DNA of 64,000 nucleotides, from contig WEDG01005660.1 in assembly GCA_017591395.1 (NCBI GenBank), positions 1-64,000 of the forward strand, read 5' to 3'. This document shows, piece after piece, positions 48,901 through 60,550 of this stretch (the stretch's first letter is position 1; each line of letters starts with the position of its first letter). The notes under the pieces are model-generated. The model had not been told where the DNA came from. It ran no database searches and worked only from the letters and a program-made list of their open reading frames with translations. This DNA comes from Schistocephalus solidus (Eukaryota; Platyhelminthes; Cestoda; Diphyllobothriidea; Diphyllobothriidae). The position numbers and the translations under genes were made by a program.

Positions 48901-49986
48901 TTAAGAATTCGAGTTTGGCGAACGTACGCTTTCGATGACAATAATATAAGGGAGGGAGCAGTAATAAAAGTGTAAACATTCAACACGCAGTAAGTATGGG
49001 AGAGGGAATTGAGGGTGTAAAGAGGTCAGGGGTTATAGTCCAGTCCTATAAGGGTGAGGACTGGAGGGGAGTGGGAATTTGTACGGCAATTATATAGGTC
49101 ACTTCTTTGTTGCTGTGGCGCAACGTAGCCGGAGGTGTGAACACAGCTGCTGAGTTCGTTTTCAGCCAAGTGAGCCTTAGGGCAACTACAAATGTTTTTG
49201 GCGAGCACAAAGTTGGGGTGGTCAACAGTATGGCCCCTGCATCTGCCGTCGCTAGTATCAGCTGACGCAGGAACTTGGGGTGTTTCGTTTGTTTGTTTGT
49301 TTAGATTACTCGCAATGCTTGGTTGACGAGAACCCGGTTAACGCTGTCAAACAAATGAGCCACAATTGCAATCGAGATGGACATGGCATCTTCACCTGCT
49401 CCTGTGGAGCAGGATATATTGGTCAAACAACTAGGCGCCTATCCAAGAGGATGCAAGAGCACCATCCCGCCTTGCAAAATCAAGGCAGGGTAACGTCCAT
49501 CTCGAGCGCAATTGTGGCTCATTTGGTTGACAGCGTTAACTGGGTTAACCTCAACATGGCATTCCGAGTAATCTATAAAGTGTTGACGAAGCACCCAAAA
49601 TTCCTGCGTCAGCGGATACTTGCGATGGCAGAGGCAGTGGCCATACTGTTGACCACCCCAACTTTGTGCTCGCAAAAAGTATTTGTAGTTGCCCTAAGGT
49701 TACCTTGGCTGAAAACCAACTCAGCAGCTGCGTTCATATCTTCTGCCACGTCACGTCACAGCTACGAAGCTGTAACCTAGACGATTGCCGTACAACGGCC
49801 CCCTCCGCATTCCTCGCCCCCTTTAGGACTAGACCCTGACCTCGGAACGCCCTTAACCCTCTCCCCCATACTTACCGCTTATTGGATATTGAAACGTTTG
49901 TTACTCTACCCTCCCTTATATTATTGTAAAGGCCTGCTGATGAATAACCGAAAGTCTATATTCGCCAAACTCGACTTATTTAATAC
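48901..49986 (+). mobile_element. PLE-E: palindromic Penelope-like end with GIY-YIG loop
   Basis: The left arm (48901-49382) is the inverted complement of the right arm (49495-49986) along almost its whole length of roughly 485 bp. Shared blocks include 'cgagtttggcgaa', 'aataatataagggaggg', 'gtacggcaat', 'gcagctgctgagtt', 'agggcaactacaaat', 'gcgagcacaaagttggggtg' and 'aatgagccacaattgc'. The loop is only about 112 bp. It encodes the GIY-YIG core and the following helix on the plus strand. The RT domain is absent. This is the most symmetrical of the three PLE fold-backs in the window. Confidence 0.88.
49280..49780 (+). pseudogene. GIY-YIG endonuclease domain of PLE-E
   Basis: This open frame has FTCSCGAGYIGQTTRRLSKR near 49394-49453, the GIY-YIG motif with the conserved downstream Arg, then MQEHHP and a ISSAIVAHLV block near 49500-49530 like the conserved His region of PLE endonucleases. 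The rest runs into the 3' tail. No RT lies upstream: the sequence 5' of the domain is the inverted arm. The frame has no own start context, so expression as a stand-alone nuclease is unlikely. Confidence 0.82.
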
Positions 49987-52190
49987 TGATATGTGTATCA
50001 TCGCTGAATATTAGCTATCTTTGATTTCCCATCGGAGAGAGGAGACGAAGGAGAAGCTGAGGAATTTGGAAGGAGTAAAAACAAGCGCTTATTGAAGCCA
50101 TGCATCTTCCTCAGCCAATCCATCATCTGAGTGAGTTCATCAGTCTTGCGAGGTTCAGAAGGGACAGCCAGCTAAGAACTGCCTATTGATATACCTTGAT
50201 TATATCCAACATTGAGAAGACCATATATTGACTTTCGTAAGGGGTCACCAATTGTAACACTACGGCATGTCAACAACGTGAAATTTTCTCAATCAAAAAT
50301 TTAGGAGATAACCTTATGGGCATAACTTAAACTACAGTCGAGAAAGCACAGGGGGCCCAGAAGGTGCTGGCATCGTCTGTTCCACAAAGCCGAAACTCTG
50401 CCGCTTACCTTATCATTCACGGTGCCAGGTGCGTGCGTACACCTCTCTGAACTTCACAGCCGAATATATCGGTCATCGTTATGGCATTCACAGAGGGACG
50501 TCTGAGTCATGCGTGGCGCATGCGGTGAAGTGACAAGGAGAGTATGGCCATTTTTGTCATGCAGAGAAGGTTGCTATTACCCGCTTTATTAGATTCCCAA
50601 TTGCCTGGGTTGCTGGGGATCGAAATCGCCCACCAGCCAGACTGGACATTTCGACATCTGATCATGACATATAAGTGCCCCAGCCACAAGAGGGAACAAC
50701 AAACATCATCTACTAAATCTACTGGAACCCCTGCGAAGTCAGTACTAATGAAGACCCATAAAAGACTATAGACTCGTGTAGGAGAAGGATTTAATTCAGT
50801 GAATAGGTTGGACCTGTTGCCTCTAGTAACGAAGCACTGTGCAAACGTTGGGCCTGTGTTTGTGATTCATGGCGGGAAAATTCTGGCTTGAGCGAACAAC
50901 AAAGCAGCCAGGAAAACAATCATCAATCAATCATCAATCATCAATCAACCAACGGCCTATAGCCTGCCAAGCCTGAACTGAACTGAAGCCCTGCGGACGC
51001 AGCTCAAGGTACAGTAGAGTGGATGAAGCAGAACTCTTGCCGGTCACACATATCACAACACCCAAGGGGCAGTCGTCAATACACACGCATTAGTCACTAC
51101 CTCGGCGCCTGAGAAACAATCCATTGAAGGGGGCGTTAACCAGATTAGCCGCCATGAGCGTAAAATAAGGCCATTGTGGATGAAAGCGATGGCAGCCGAT
51201 CAGATGTATGTAAATTTACAAATTTCAGTCACCATGTTTCGGCCCTGCCTCATGGTGATGGCCTCCAATGCTTGTGCGAGCTATGAGTACCAAAGCCAGA
51301 ACATCTCTCGCCAACAACGGAAGGCATGGCAATAAAGGGCCTCTTGCGGAATCTTCCTTCCTGCCGTTCCGGCTGCAGAGATAAAACCATGTTACTATCG
51401 CCATGTTACCGTAACGGTCGCTTTTGAAAAGTACGCTGAGGCACGTTACGGCACTCACCACCGACATTGGTAGTGTTCAGCACCTTACCTATGCCTCTCA
51501 ATATCACCTTTTCTTCTCATTTAGGTCAGGGGACGCGTATATCTGGGAGGGAAGCGCTTCAGTCTTCCCGACATTTTGAATATTCATAGCACGTTGTGCG
51601 TTATACACCGACGCTCAAATGCATTTCCCAACAGACGCCCTGACAACCATGCACTTCCGAAGGAACACGGCAAGCCAATGATCAGATTGCTTTTTATCGG
51701 TTTTCCGTTTTGGACTGCGCAAATAAAACAGGGTTTTGAGTCCACTGATTTCAAAGTGTGCTGCAGGCATTTTAGTCATTTTGCGCAAGGTAAATGGCAA
51801 GCGGTCTGAACAGCCGCAAGGAAATGTGATGCTGATTTTAAATAATATAACTCGCTTACCTCACTGAGAGATGGAAGAACTAGTCGAAAATTTCTCCTAT
51901 ACTTTCGTACGCGAATTGTAACAAAAAAGCCTAACGCGCGTCGGCACTTCGTGCCCAATTCGCTGACCGGGTTTGTTGCCCATTTTCGTTCAGTACGTTT
52001 GATGTTTAATAGACACTAGGTCATGATGGGTTCGAGTAGAAGATGTATTGGGCTCTGTCAACCACACGCACCCAATTCCCGCCGCTGATAGCTGATCGGC
52101 TCCGACAGCAAGCGTACGTTTGCCTCTGGGATTTCAGCTCTCACTGCCCTCAGCTAATCTTCCTCACTAGTAATAATATGACAAGCTTTC
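49987..52190. other. No gene recognised (2.2 kb)
   Basis: Includes a short (ATCA)n-like run at 50918-50950. Frames at 50544-50771, 51225-51467 and 51576-51809 show no recognisable motif. A stretch near 50455-50540 (TAEYIGHRYG) vaguely recalls a GIY-YIG start but is too weak to call. Confidence 0.35.
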
Positions 52191-52420
52191 AAAATGTTCG
52201 ATGTGCTCGGGTCAGCAAAAATAAAGCCCAAACCTTTCAACGTTTCACCAACAAAGCATTACGTGCTTTGCCCCTTGTTTTTGCTAAGGCTGACTATTTT
52301 GATTATTAACTGAACACAGGCCTATCCAACACGTTGGCATCCTCTTTTACTGCCTCAACCAAATTGGCGGTGTTATCAATGTATATTCATTCGTTTTTTG
52401 GTGTCTTGCTTCCTAAGGCA
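52190..52420 (+). pseudogene. Ty3/gypsy RT fragment
   Basis: The end of the 52043-52309 frame reads KNKAQTFQRFTNKALRALPL and then VFAKADYFDY. This lines up with the gypsy RT region (A)AQTFQRFxDxxLRGLPFVFxYxDD, with the catalytic Asp pair lost (ADYF). The following bases (52330-52410) can be read as a decayed INV-x-KC-like segment. It is only a short fragment, opposite in strand to the 46.5-47.5 kb remnant. Confidence 0.62.
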
Positions 52421-53890
52421 ATGTGGATATAGTTTGAGCTGTAATCTCATCGTGCATTGCCTACAGGCCTTGCAGCGTAGTGCATGGAAGACGAAGACTG
52501 TTTGTTTAGACTTGTTTACCATTCTGTTTCACTTCAACTATTGGCATATTGGCATTATCTTGCTACAGGAGCAAGAAGGGTGAGGGGGGATGCGCGTTAG
52601 ATTCGCACAAATCTGCCTCTGCCGCACAAGCAATCGCTGTTGAGGCCAAATGATTGGGCACATGGTGCAAGAAGTCCGGTAGAATTGTCATTTTTAAAAA
52701 TGAAATAAAGTACAATATTAAAAGTTAGAGAATTTGGTAACTGTTCTTGTAGTCAAGAGGGTAAAACGATTTGCGTTCTCATTAAAATCCCGTCTTTTGT
52801 CTGGCCTTTTTAATGGGCTTATGCCGAGGAAGTCAACCGCGTAATAGATATTTTGGCGTAGAGTGCAAAGGATTAAGAAAATACAAGCGAAAACACTTCC
52901 AAGAGAGAGACACTGCTATACACGCCTCAGGAGAGTGTACAGGTGAGTAAAATTAGCCGAACATTTATGATCCAATTCAGTAACATCCTGACGATTGGCA
53001 AATCGAGTCGAAGCATTCAAGGTATGTTAATACCAATTGCGGATGTTAGTAAGGAATGTGAAAATGGTAACAAAGTGGCAGCTGAATTCAATCAAAGTTT
53101 CACAAACTGCAGCTGCTTTTGTCATATTTCTACTCTCCTTCCCCCGGTTACACCATTACCCAAACCCAGCATGAATCCCACCGTTTAAGTACTTCGTTTG
53201 TTGCTCATTTGCATACTGACTGCATGCCGCAAAATCAAAAAAATACTTATAACACTGACCTTTAATCGTGCGTCTTTTTTCAGTTTTCAAAGCTTTGGTA
53301 CTTTATTGAATTAACTGAGCCTCTGACAACTGCTTGTCGTTTCCGCAGACCTGCCACAGACATTAAGAGGATTTTCAAAACCCCTGCCATTTTTCCCTTT
53401 ATATTTTCAACGTTAAGTTACCATTGTAAGTGATGTAAGCTATTATTGCCATAAATCATCAGACGTTATTGGAGTTTTCCACTGACAAACTTTGACGTGA
53501 TCCTATTGAGCCTATGAATCCTACTAATAATTGCCGGAATAAAATATTTTATTACAAGCATACGCATCATGCTTTCATTTGTGTATGTTTTGCAGAATGC
53601 AGTGCGGAGTCTTAGCTCATTTTACGAAGGTATGCAGAGGTAGACAATTGCCATGGTGGGGAGAGAAATTTGAAATTTTAACGGTCCGCTTAGACATGCT
53701 ACTTGAAAATATGACTTTCGCATTTAAAAAAAACATTGATCAAGCCCAAAGTGCTTGGCAATTTGGCTCGGAGGAGAAAGATGCTAACATGGTTAAAGTG
53801 CTGTTCAAAGGCGTCGTTCTAGCACGCTGCTTGCAATTATAGCTTTTCCGATTTTACGCAACACACCTGTTAGACCAAGGTAGGGATGGT
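52421..53890. other. No gene recognised
   Basis: The 81-residue frame at 52943-53188 contains NKVAAEFNQSF, which faintly resembles the linker before non-LTR reverse transcriptases, but nothing else supports that. The frame at 53579-53842 has no recognisable domain. Confidence 0.35.
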
Positions 53891-53893
53891 CTA

Positions 53894-54212
53894 TATGACC
53901 CACTAAACAGGACAGGGGAATAGTAATGCGCTGCCCAAGTAATATAGGCAGCTCTGTGCATTACTACAGAAAGGGTAAATAGTTCTGTGTCTGAACTCTA
54001 AAACTAGCTCTTACATAACACGATGCCTAAGAATTAATCCAGACCGAATAATTAACACTAACTGAAAACGTAACCCTAAGCGTAGCTGTGATCCTAACTC
54101 AAGTCCAAGCCCTAACCTTAACCCTTACCTTAAGCCTAACTCTTATTTCTTCGGAATTGAACGAAGACCCACCTAAATTGAGGACGGTTCCTGCTCTCGT
54201 GTCCAGTTTCGG
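53894..54212. mobile_element. MITE-like element, telomere-like interior (copy 2)
   Basis: The left terminus 'actaaacaggacaggggaat' and the right terminus 'ggttcctgctctcgtgtcca' (plus 'gttt') are inverted counterparts of the family end seen best at 62597-62972. The interior holds 'agaaagggtaaatagttc', 'aaactagctcttacataac' and then a run of degenerate CCCTAA-type units (54070-54142), matching copy 3 in order. No open frame is present. Confidence 0.75.
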
Positions 54213-57200
54213 TCATCGTTACCTGGGCCAAATATGTAGGAGCAGTTGTCTTTGATTTAACCAAAGCCTTAATCATTCGTCTTGGAAGATGAGAAGTCTG
54301 ATATAAAGCCACAACATGTATGCTTAGAAGTGGCAACACATAATCCTGTATAATAACAAAAATACACAGTCTCTGCAAAAATCCAATAACTGCGTATCCC
54401 TGGGGAATATAATCGGAATTACGAGGAACTAGGGTCAATGCTTTGGCTGTAGTTCAAACAGATTTTCAAAAGATAAACAATCTAACTTTTTTTAAGCTGT
54501 GTCCTTCTAACACAACAAATAAATCAGGCTCTGAAATTAAAATGTTTTAACCAAAACCACCAGACATACTGCTGAACTTGTCCTTTGTGACTGCTTGCAG
54601 ACCTCAATCTTAATTAAGGCAGACAACAACAGGTTTGTCTTCTGTAACGCATTTTATAAATATCAGCCAACTAATGCGCCTATTGTACCCTGTTCCGCTT
54701 CATAAAATAACATATGTAAGCATTCCATTCTTACAACTAAATGTAAGGTCATCTGGAGTTTCAACGACCAACACTTTGTGATCTCAGAGGACTCTGGTCA
54801 CTTTTCAATTTTCTAAATGCCTTTGACTTTGAAAGAATCCTGTCATTTATCGCAGACCATCTTTTAAAATCAGCAGAATATTTTACGAATAGTATAAATT
54901 TTTGTCAGATTTGCTACGAAATTAAATTCAATGGGAATTCAGTCGCTCTTCAAAGCAGAAAGCGAAATCCCGCAGGTAAATCAAAACCATCGTCGGCCTG
55001 CAGAATTTTGGCATTTATCTTAGGACAGACTTGCTTTCATTCCAGTTTCATACTGCAACAGTGCAAACTTCTAACGTTTTCGACAAATTCAACTTCAACC
55101 AGGTTCTACATTTTCCGGTGCTGCAACGTTTTTCTTAAAGGGAACTTCCTGTATTTGGTAGAAAGGAAAGCTCTAATTTTTGATCTACGATGGCTTACGT
55201 TTTGACCGAAAGATTAACCTGCCTGCTGGGGATCGTATGTAACATGCACGCAGAAACCCATAAAACTCATCTTTCATCCATCGACGTTAAATACTCACAT
55301 TTTGCACTAGTAACGCAATACCTATGGGTGAACCGAACGCACCGATCAACGTACTCTCTCAGTGTAACATAACAGGTACTCAGATAGGTTAGTTGTTTCG
55401 CAAAGCAACACCGATTTCTGTGTCATCGTGAATGTCAACAATATTAACACGTACGAATGCCAAATTAGCTTAAAATGAAGGTTAGCTCGACTTGTTTTCT
55501 TCGAAAAGAAAGCCAAAGGCTTACTGCGTTATCGCTCCGAAAGAACACATTACGTTGACCTTCAACCGTTGATGGCTGACGTTAGGAATAAAACCCTATC
55601 GCGTAAAAGCAGAACTTTTGGAAAAAAATATACATTCTTTGTCCGTATGTTTTCGTACATCCTTTCTTAAAATGCGCTTCAACGTGTTCCTTGGAATGCA
55701 AGAACAAGTTTAGTTCTGTCAATTGCATGAAAGAATGCGTGGCGCACGAAGTTTCTCCTATTGGGCGATTTCTATCTGACCCAGGGTGGGGGTGGGAAGG
55801 ACCTGTGCTTGGTAATGGGAGTTTATTGCGCAAATATGGCACCGGCGGGCCCTAATTGCCAAATAACAGCACAGCACTTCACAGCTTACTCCTCGTGGAT
55901 ACGTATTTCTTGTGCACACATTATTCAAATTGGTCATGAAACAGTTAAAAGGGCTATAAATCTCCTAACTAATGGCTGTTTAATTAGTTAACAAAAACGA
56001 TATCACGAATGAATGATGCTTTAGTATTTTGTATAACCAATTGTGGTATCGTATCAATAAATATTCGGTTTTCGGTTAATATTGTCACTGTAAAATCAGT
56101 TAAATTCCACATTTACTTCAATTTAGCAGTGGATTTTTTGCTCGCTTCTTTGTGATATATTTTCAATGACAGAAGAGACTACACTCAGTTTAAAATAATG
56201 CCAATAGATTGGGTAGTGTGACTTAGATTGCCTGCTCAAATTCAGGATATTAAAATTCAATTAACACAGCGAAAGCATTAACTTTAGATTTTATTGTTAA
56301 CCAATGCGCTAAAATTATTGTTTTCAGTTTAATTGATAAGCTATTATCCTCCGACCAATTAAATTTCAAGATAATACATTCATATGCTTATAGCGAAAGG
56401 GGTTGGTAAGCAGTTGGTCAAAACCCAGAAGGATAATTATTAGGAAATGCCTTGTTAAGAAGTCATAATTTACTCAGTTCTTGCGCCTTAGCCGTTCATA
56501 GCCAGTCTATCTGCAGCTGTAGTGACGTAGTTCCAGCAGATCAGAAGATACCCACGCAATCAAACTTCTTGAATGACGTGGCCTTCCGTATCTGATTTGC
56601 TAGAGGATGTTGGCTTTAGGTAAACGTCGACAAATATGCTCAGTACTTTCATAACAATGGGCATCAAATGCAAGATCAGTCTACCATGCAGCAATCGATG
56701 GTGACACATTTTATACGTTGTCATGGTCACTTAGCGTATTCTAGATGGTCTTGGCTGCAAATAGCACGAATATGTTTGATAGTTATATTTTTGAGGTAGG
56801 AACGCGTAAACCGTTCGTGGTAGGCATAATTTAGGAAGTAGACATCGGGCAAAGACACGCAGTAACAATGATCATTGTACTACCACTACATCAAACGTTC
56901 TGTAGCCTCACCTGACGTTATGTTGTACAGGTCAAAGGCTTGAGAAACGATTGTAAATTTTGCAACATGCATGTACTCAATAAGCTTGCGCTTTCTGCTT
57001 ATGGTGAACATACGTGATTCTGCCTATGCTTATGGTAATGTGTAGTTCAGAGCTGGCTCCTATTTTGATTAGTTTTGTGCAAAAGCGATATTGGAAAATT
57101 TCGTTTGTTGAACCACAAAACTTTATCTTATCGGAACGTTTTGCCTACAATTAGTCGTACGGTTTTGCTCTCGGTCTACAGTTATACTCTCGTAGAACAA

Positions 57201-57485
57201 ATAAGTTACCTGCAGGTTTCCGATGATGGAAGACATCAACTCACTCAATAGCATATAAATACTAACCGTTCGAATATAAAAGAGCTCCATGTCATCTATC
57301 ATCTATAATAGGAGATTGCATGGGCATGCTCTGCCAAACAATGCATTTCTCTGATCATTTTATGCGACATTTCTTGCAGGAGTTCAGTACAGTTTAAATC
57401 CGAAAGTTAACTATTGAGGCGGTTAATGGAAGTCATGCACTCGATTTACAATTTCCATTTAAAATACAAGAAATGCGATTGGTGC
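54213..57485. other. No gene recognised (3.3 kb)
   Basis: AT-rich. Frames at 54136-54438, 55008-55372 and 55582-55991 show no domain. No repeat partner was found in the window. Confidence 0.4.
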
Positions 57486-57489
57486 TGAA

Positions 57490-57590
57490 ACATATGGCTG
57501 ATGAGGGCAGTGTCGAATCAACCGTCTCGTTATTAAATGCATATAGAAAGGCATTTGATTGAATCAATCACACTATCCGAGTGTAGTTAG
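57490..57590 (+). pseudogene. Possible non-LTR retrotransposon RT motif A fragment
   Basis: A plus-strand frame reads STVSLLNAYRKAFD, a stop, then INHTIRV. This resembles the jockey/CR1/RTE-type motif (LDFSKAFDxINHxIL) with the catalytic Asp at KAFD. No further RT motif was found around it, so the call rests on about 20 residues. Confidence 0.33.
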
Positions 57591-58879
57591 ATAGCTAGTT
57601 CTCAAACAACTTTTATATTGGCTTGCAAACTTTAAAAAGCAAAGAATTCTGTATCTGGCGGATAAAAGAAGAACTAATAAATATCGTACGTTATGGGGAT
57701 TTGAGAAATTTTAATAAACAATTAGGACGAAATGTTTAGGCGACAAGAGATCTTACAGTACGGGTTATTAACTTATGCCGGCCAAGGGAAGGTTCTATAA
57801 TATTTTCTGGAGGAAGACAAAAAGACAAGCTTAGCGAATGAACAGTCGGAAGGTGCTTTTGACAGAAGTTGAACTTTCCTGCATCTCAAAAGCTACAAAA
57901 CGTACTTTAAAGTAATCTTCTAGAGCACAATTTATTGGACCGAACAAATTTCATAACAAAAATAAAAAATGGGAGAATGCAGGAAATTTGAATTCCAGTA
58001 GAAAATCGATAAAAAACAGTAAGATCAGTTTTTTAAGACCACAGGGCTGATCAATAAAATTAGTAACTTAAAAATTGTGAGGCGTCTGCGTGGAAGAAAG
58101 GAGAAAGTAAAGACAACGTTGTAAATCAAATAACTAGAGGTAAGCTCGAAAGATTTAGGCCAACCACGTGCTCCAACTGTTTACATAGGTCCATTTTCAA
58201 CTCCTAATATAGGTTGCGTCCGGGTGTCGCAATTTACGAGTTGTTCGTGCCCGAAAATATCCTCAGACTAACTTTTAGGCTCAATGGAGTGACCAGTATC
58301 AAGCGGGGGTTTAAAAATGGAAGAATGCGGAATTTCGTTTTCCTGCTTTTGAACGCAGCTGGGCAGGTGCTCAATTGACCTGGTTGCAAATTGCCTCTGT
58401 GTTCACCCGATTTACTTGCATCCGCAAGTGCATGCAGATTCATTAAAACAATGTATAGTGGCGTGCACTAGCAAGGAATCCGTTGTACCTGGAATAGGCA
58501 GGGGCTTAATGGGAGTGCAAAGTTTGCGTTCGGCAGCATTGGGTGAATCGCAGCCGTCATCTGATAGCATTTGAAATGGTGTCACCTCTAAAGGCCAACG
58601 ATATAAAAACTGGCATTTTCGGAACTGAAATTTCGTTCAATGTTGGCCAAAGAGGGTTGCTATACGTGTAAATTGAAAGGTGCTGGGTATCCTAGTTTAA
58701 GTAAAGTTTATTTAAGGCAGACCATTCCTGCATTCAATGTCTCCACAGAGTAGATGTTTATTGCCCTATGGAAGAGTGTAAATCAGGTTATTTTTCCATT
58801 GTCTGATACAAAAATGCAAATATTTTCCTTTCCATGTATGCTTATGGAAAACGCTTCGTGGTACGGGTGCATCTTTCTG
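57591..58879. other. No gene recognised
   Basis: Two stretches ('ggagaatgcaggaaattt' near 57971 and 'ggaagaatgcggaatttc' near 58319) look alike but are too short to define a repeat. The minus-strand frame at 58234-58443 is featureless. Confidence 0.35.
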
Positions 58880-59400
58880 TCGAATCATGTGAACCTAGAG
58901 TAAGGAAGATTGGTTATCCAATTCCGTTTGAGTAGTACATTTGATCTTAGGGTGGAGGCCATTCACAGTAGAAAGTAATCTTTCTACCTCTTTAACGTCC
59001 TTAACAATCGCGAATACAACATCTTCGTATCTTCGGTAAAGTGTGATAAAGTTCAATTTGTATGAGATTATTTTCCAGGTGTCCCATAAAGATGTCAGCA
59101 AACGGCATACCAAGTTGACATCTCATTGCTACGCCATCGATGTGCCTCTATAATTGGCCATGAAATAAAAATAGGACGTCTTTGTGCACAATTGTAAAGC
59201 TTCCCGTAATATTTTCAGTAACAGGCGAGTTTCAGAAGCATGAGAACAAACGAATTCAACTGTGTCGTCCAATGGTTTGTTAGTAAATAGTGATTCGACT
59301 ACCAGTGAGATCATGCTACTGTCAGAAACTGTTTGAGGCCTGATTTCTTCAATGAATTTAAACCTGTCTTTTAGTGTGCAAGTTGATAACGGGCTCTTAT
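58880..59400 (-). pseudogene. PLE-F: Penelope-like RT fragment
   Basis: The minus strand reads MISLVVESLFTNKPLDDTVEFVC near 59314-59246 (motif A region, with the catalytic Asp apparently replaced: SLVVESLF for SLDVxSLF). Then come RCQLGMPFADIFMGHL near 59125-59080, equivalent to the motif B/B' region, and RRYEDVVFAIV near 59035-59000, equivalent to RYVDDIFAI with the YVDD damaged. Frame changes separate the blocks. It most resembles the PLE-A type (LADIFMG, FAI). No GIY-YIG part was found downstream. Confidence 0.75.
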
Positions 59401-59479
59401 TCCCTGACTAACCACTGTGTTACTCTATGATAAGTTGAGTTTTACCAAAAATTAAAGGTTTTAAGAGGTTTTTACTTTT

Positions 59480-60550
59480 ATGCTTTTTTTGTTAATCCAT
59501 AAAGTCGAGAAATATACAGAAGAATGCCTATCCTATAAAATGCCAACCTAATTTCTCAAATGCATTTTCAATTAAGCACATCATTTAAGTATGTTTATCG
59601 TTCTGATTATCGTGCAGCCTAAAACAAAGAAATTTCCCTCAGAGTAGGCTGTCAGCTTCTGAAAATGTTTCTTGATGACCGCCCACAAAACTTTTACTTT
59701 GCGAAAAATTGATGTTTAAGTATTATGCAATTTTTAAATTAATTTTCGATGTTCTTATTAATTTAAATATATTTAACGAAAACAAGCACAAAAATATTAC
59801 TTCTTATACTTATTTTATAGAAAATTGTGCCTTCTGCAAAGTTTTTATTTAAAGAAAATGTATCTTTTGGTTTTAAAAAAGTCTATCATTATGAGGTTTT
59901 TAGAGAACTGAAATTTTAATCCAAAATGTATCTTATCCGTACAATGTATATAACATAACTGAAATCAATTACACCATTTTAATGAGAATTGTGTGAAAAT
60001 GTATTTATGCCATATAAAAATTTTGATGGTGTCTTATACTGAATGTATACAGCATATAGTTTGGGAACCGTGAATGAACGTGCAAATGCCGATAGGGTTC
60101 AGCATTATTCAGCAATTAAGAAACTTTGAAAAAGTCAAAAGCTACCCTTTCTTCAAACATAAAATTTGAGGAAGATGTTATTTTCTATAAAATGAGTATA
60201 AGGAATAGTATGTTTGTGCTTATTTTCTGCAAAATTTAATTTCAATTAATAAGAACATTAATAATCATTTAAAAATTGCATCCTACATTATTAGCCAAAG
60301 TTTACAGCGAATGCGTTTTACATGGAGTCAGATGCAAGCTCTTTCGGAAGCCGCTGCCTACTGGGTCTTTAAATTCTATGGGATTAACCTGCAATACGAT
60401 AACCCCACTTTAAGTGCTTTGTTTGAATAGAAAACAGAATTTTAGAATTTCGGTTAACCTTTCATGACATAGAGAATCTACTCTAGGTACCCCTTTGACT
60501 TTAATGAAAGCAATGTTTTGGAATCCATCTGATTATTATCCAACTATTTA
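59480..60550. repeat. Large AT-rich inverted repeat (fold-back)
   Basis: The left arm (about 59480-59905) and right arm (about 60130-60550) are inverted complements at perhaps 65-75% identity, with better blocks. One example is 'acttcttatacttattttat' near 59800 against the complement of the region near 60190-60210. Another is the 'ttcttattaatttaaat'/'aattaataagaaca' block (59751 and 60245). The loop is about 220 bp. No domain was found, and the arm ends are uncertain. Confidence 0.62.

Noticed and set aside
50455..50540. GIY-YIG fragment (TAEYIGHRYG)
   Set aside because: Only a handful of residues match, and no C-terminal signature or arms are present.
52943..53188. Non-LTR retrotransposon linker region
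   Set aside because: The NKVAAEFNQSF resemblance is too short and no RT motif follows in the expected distance.
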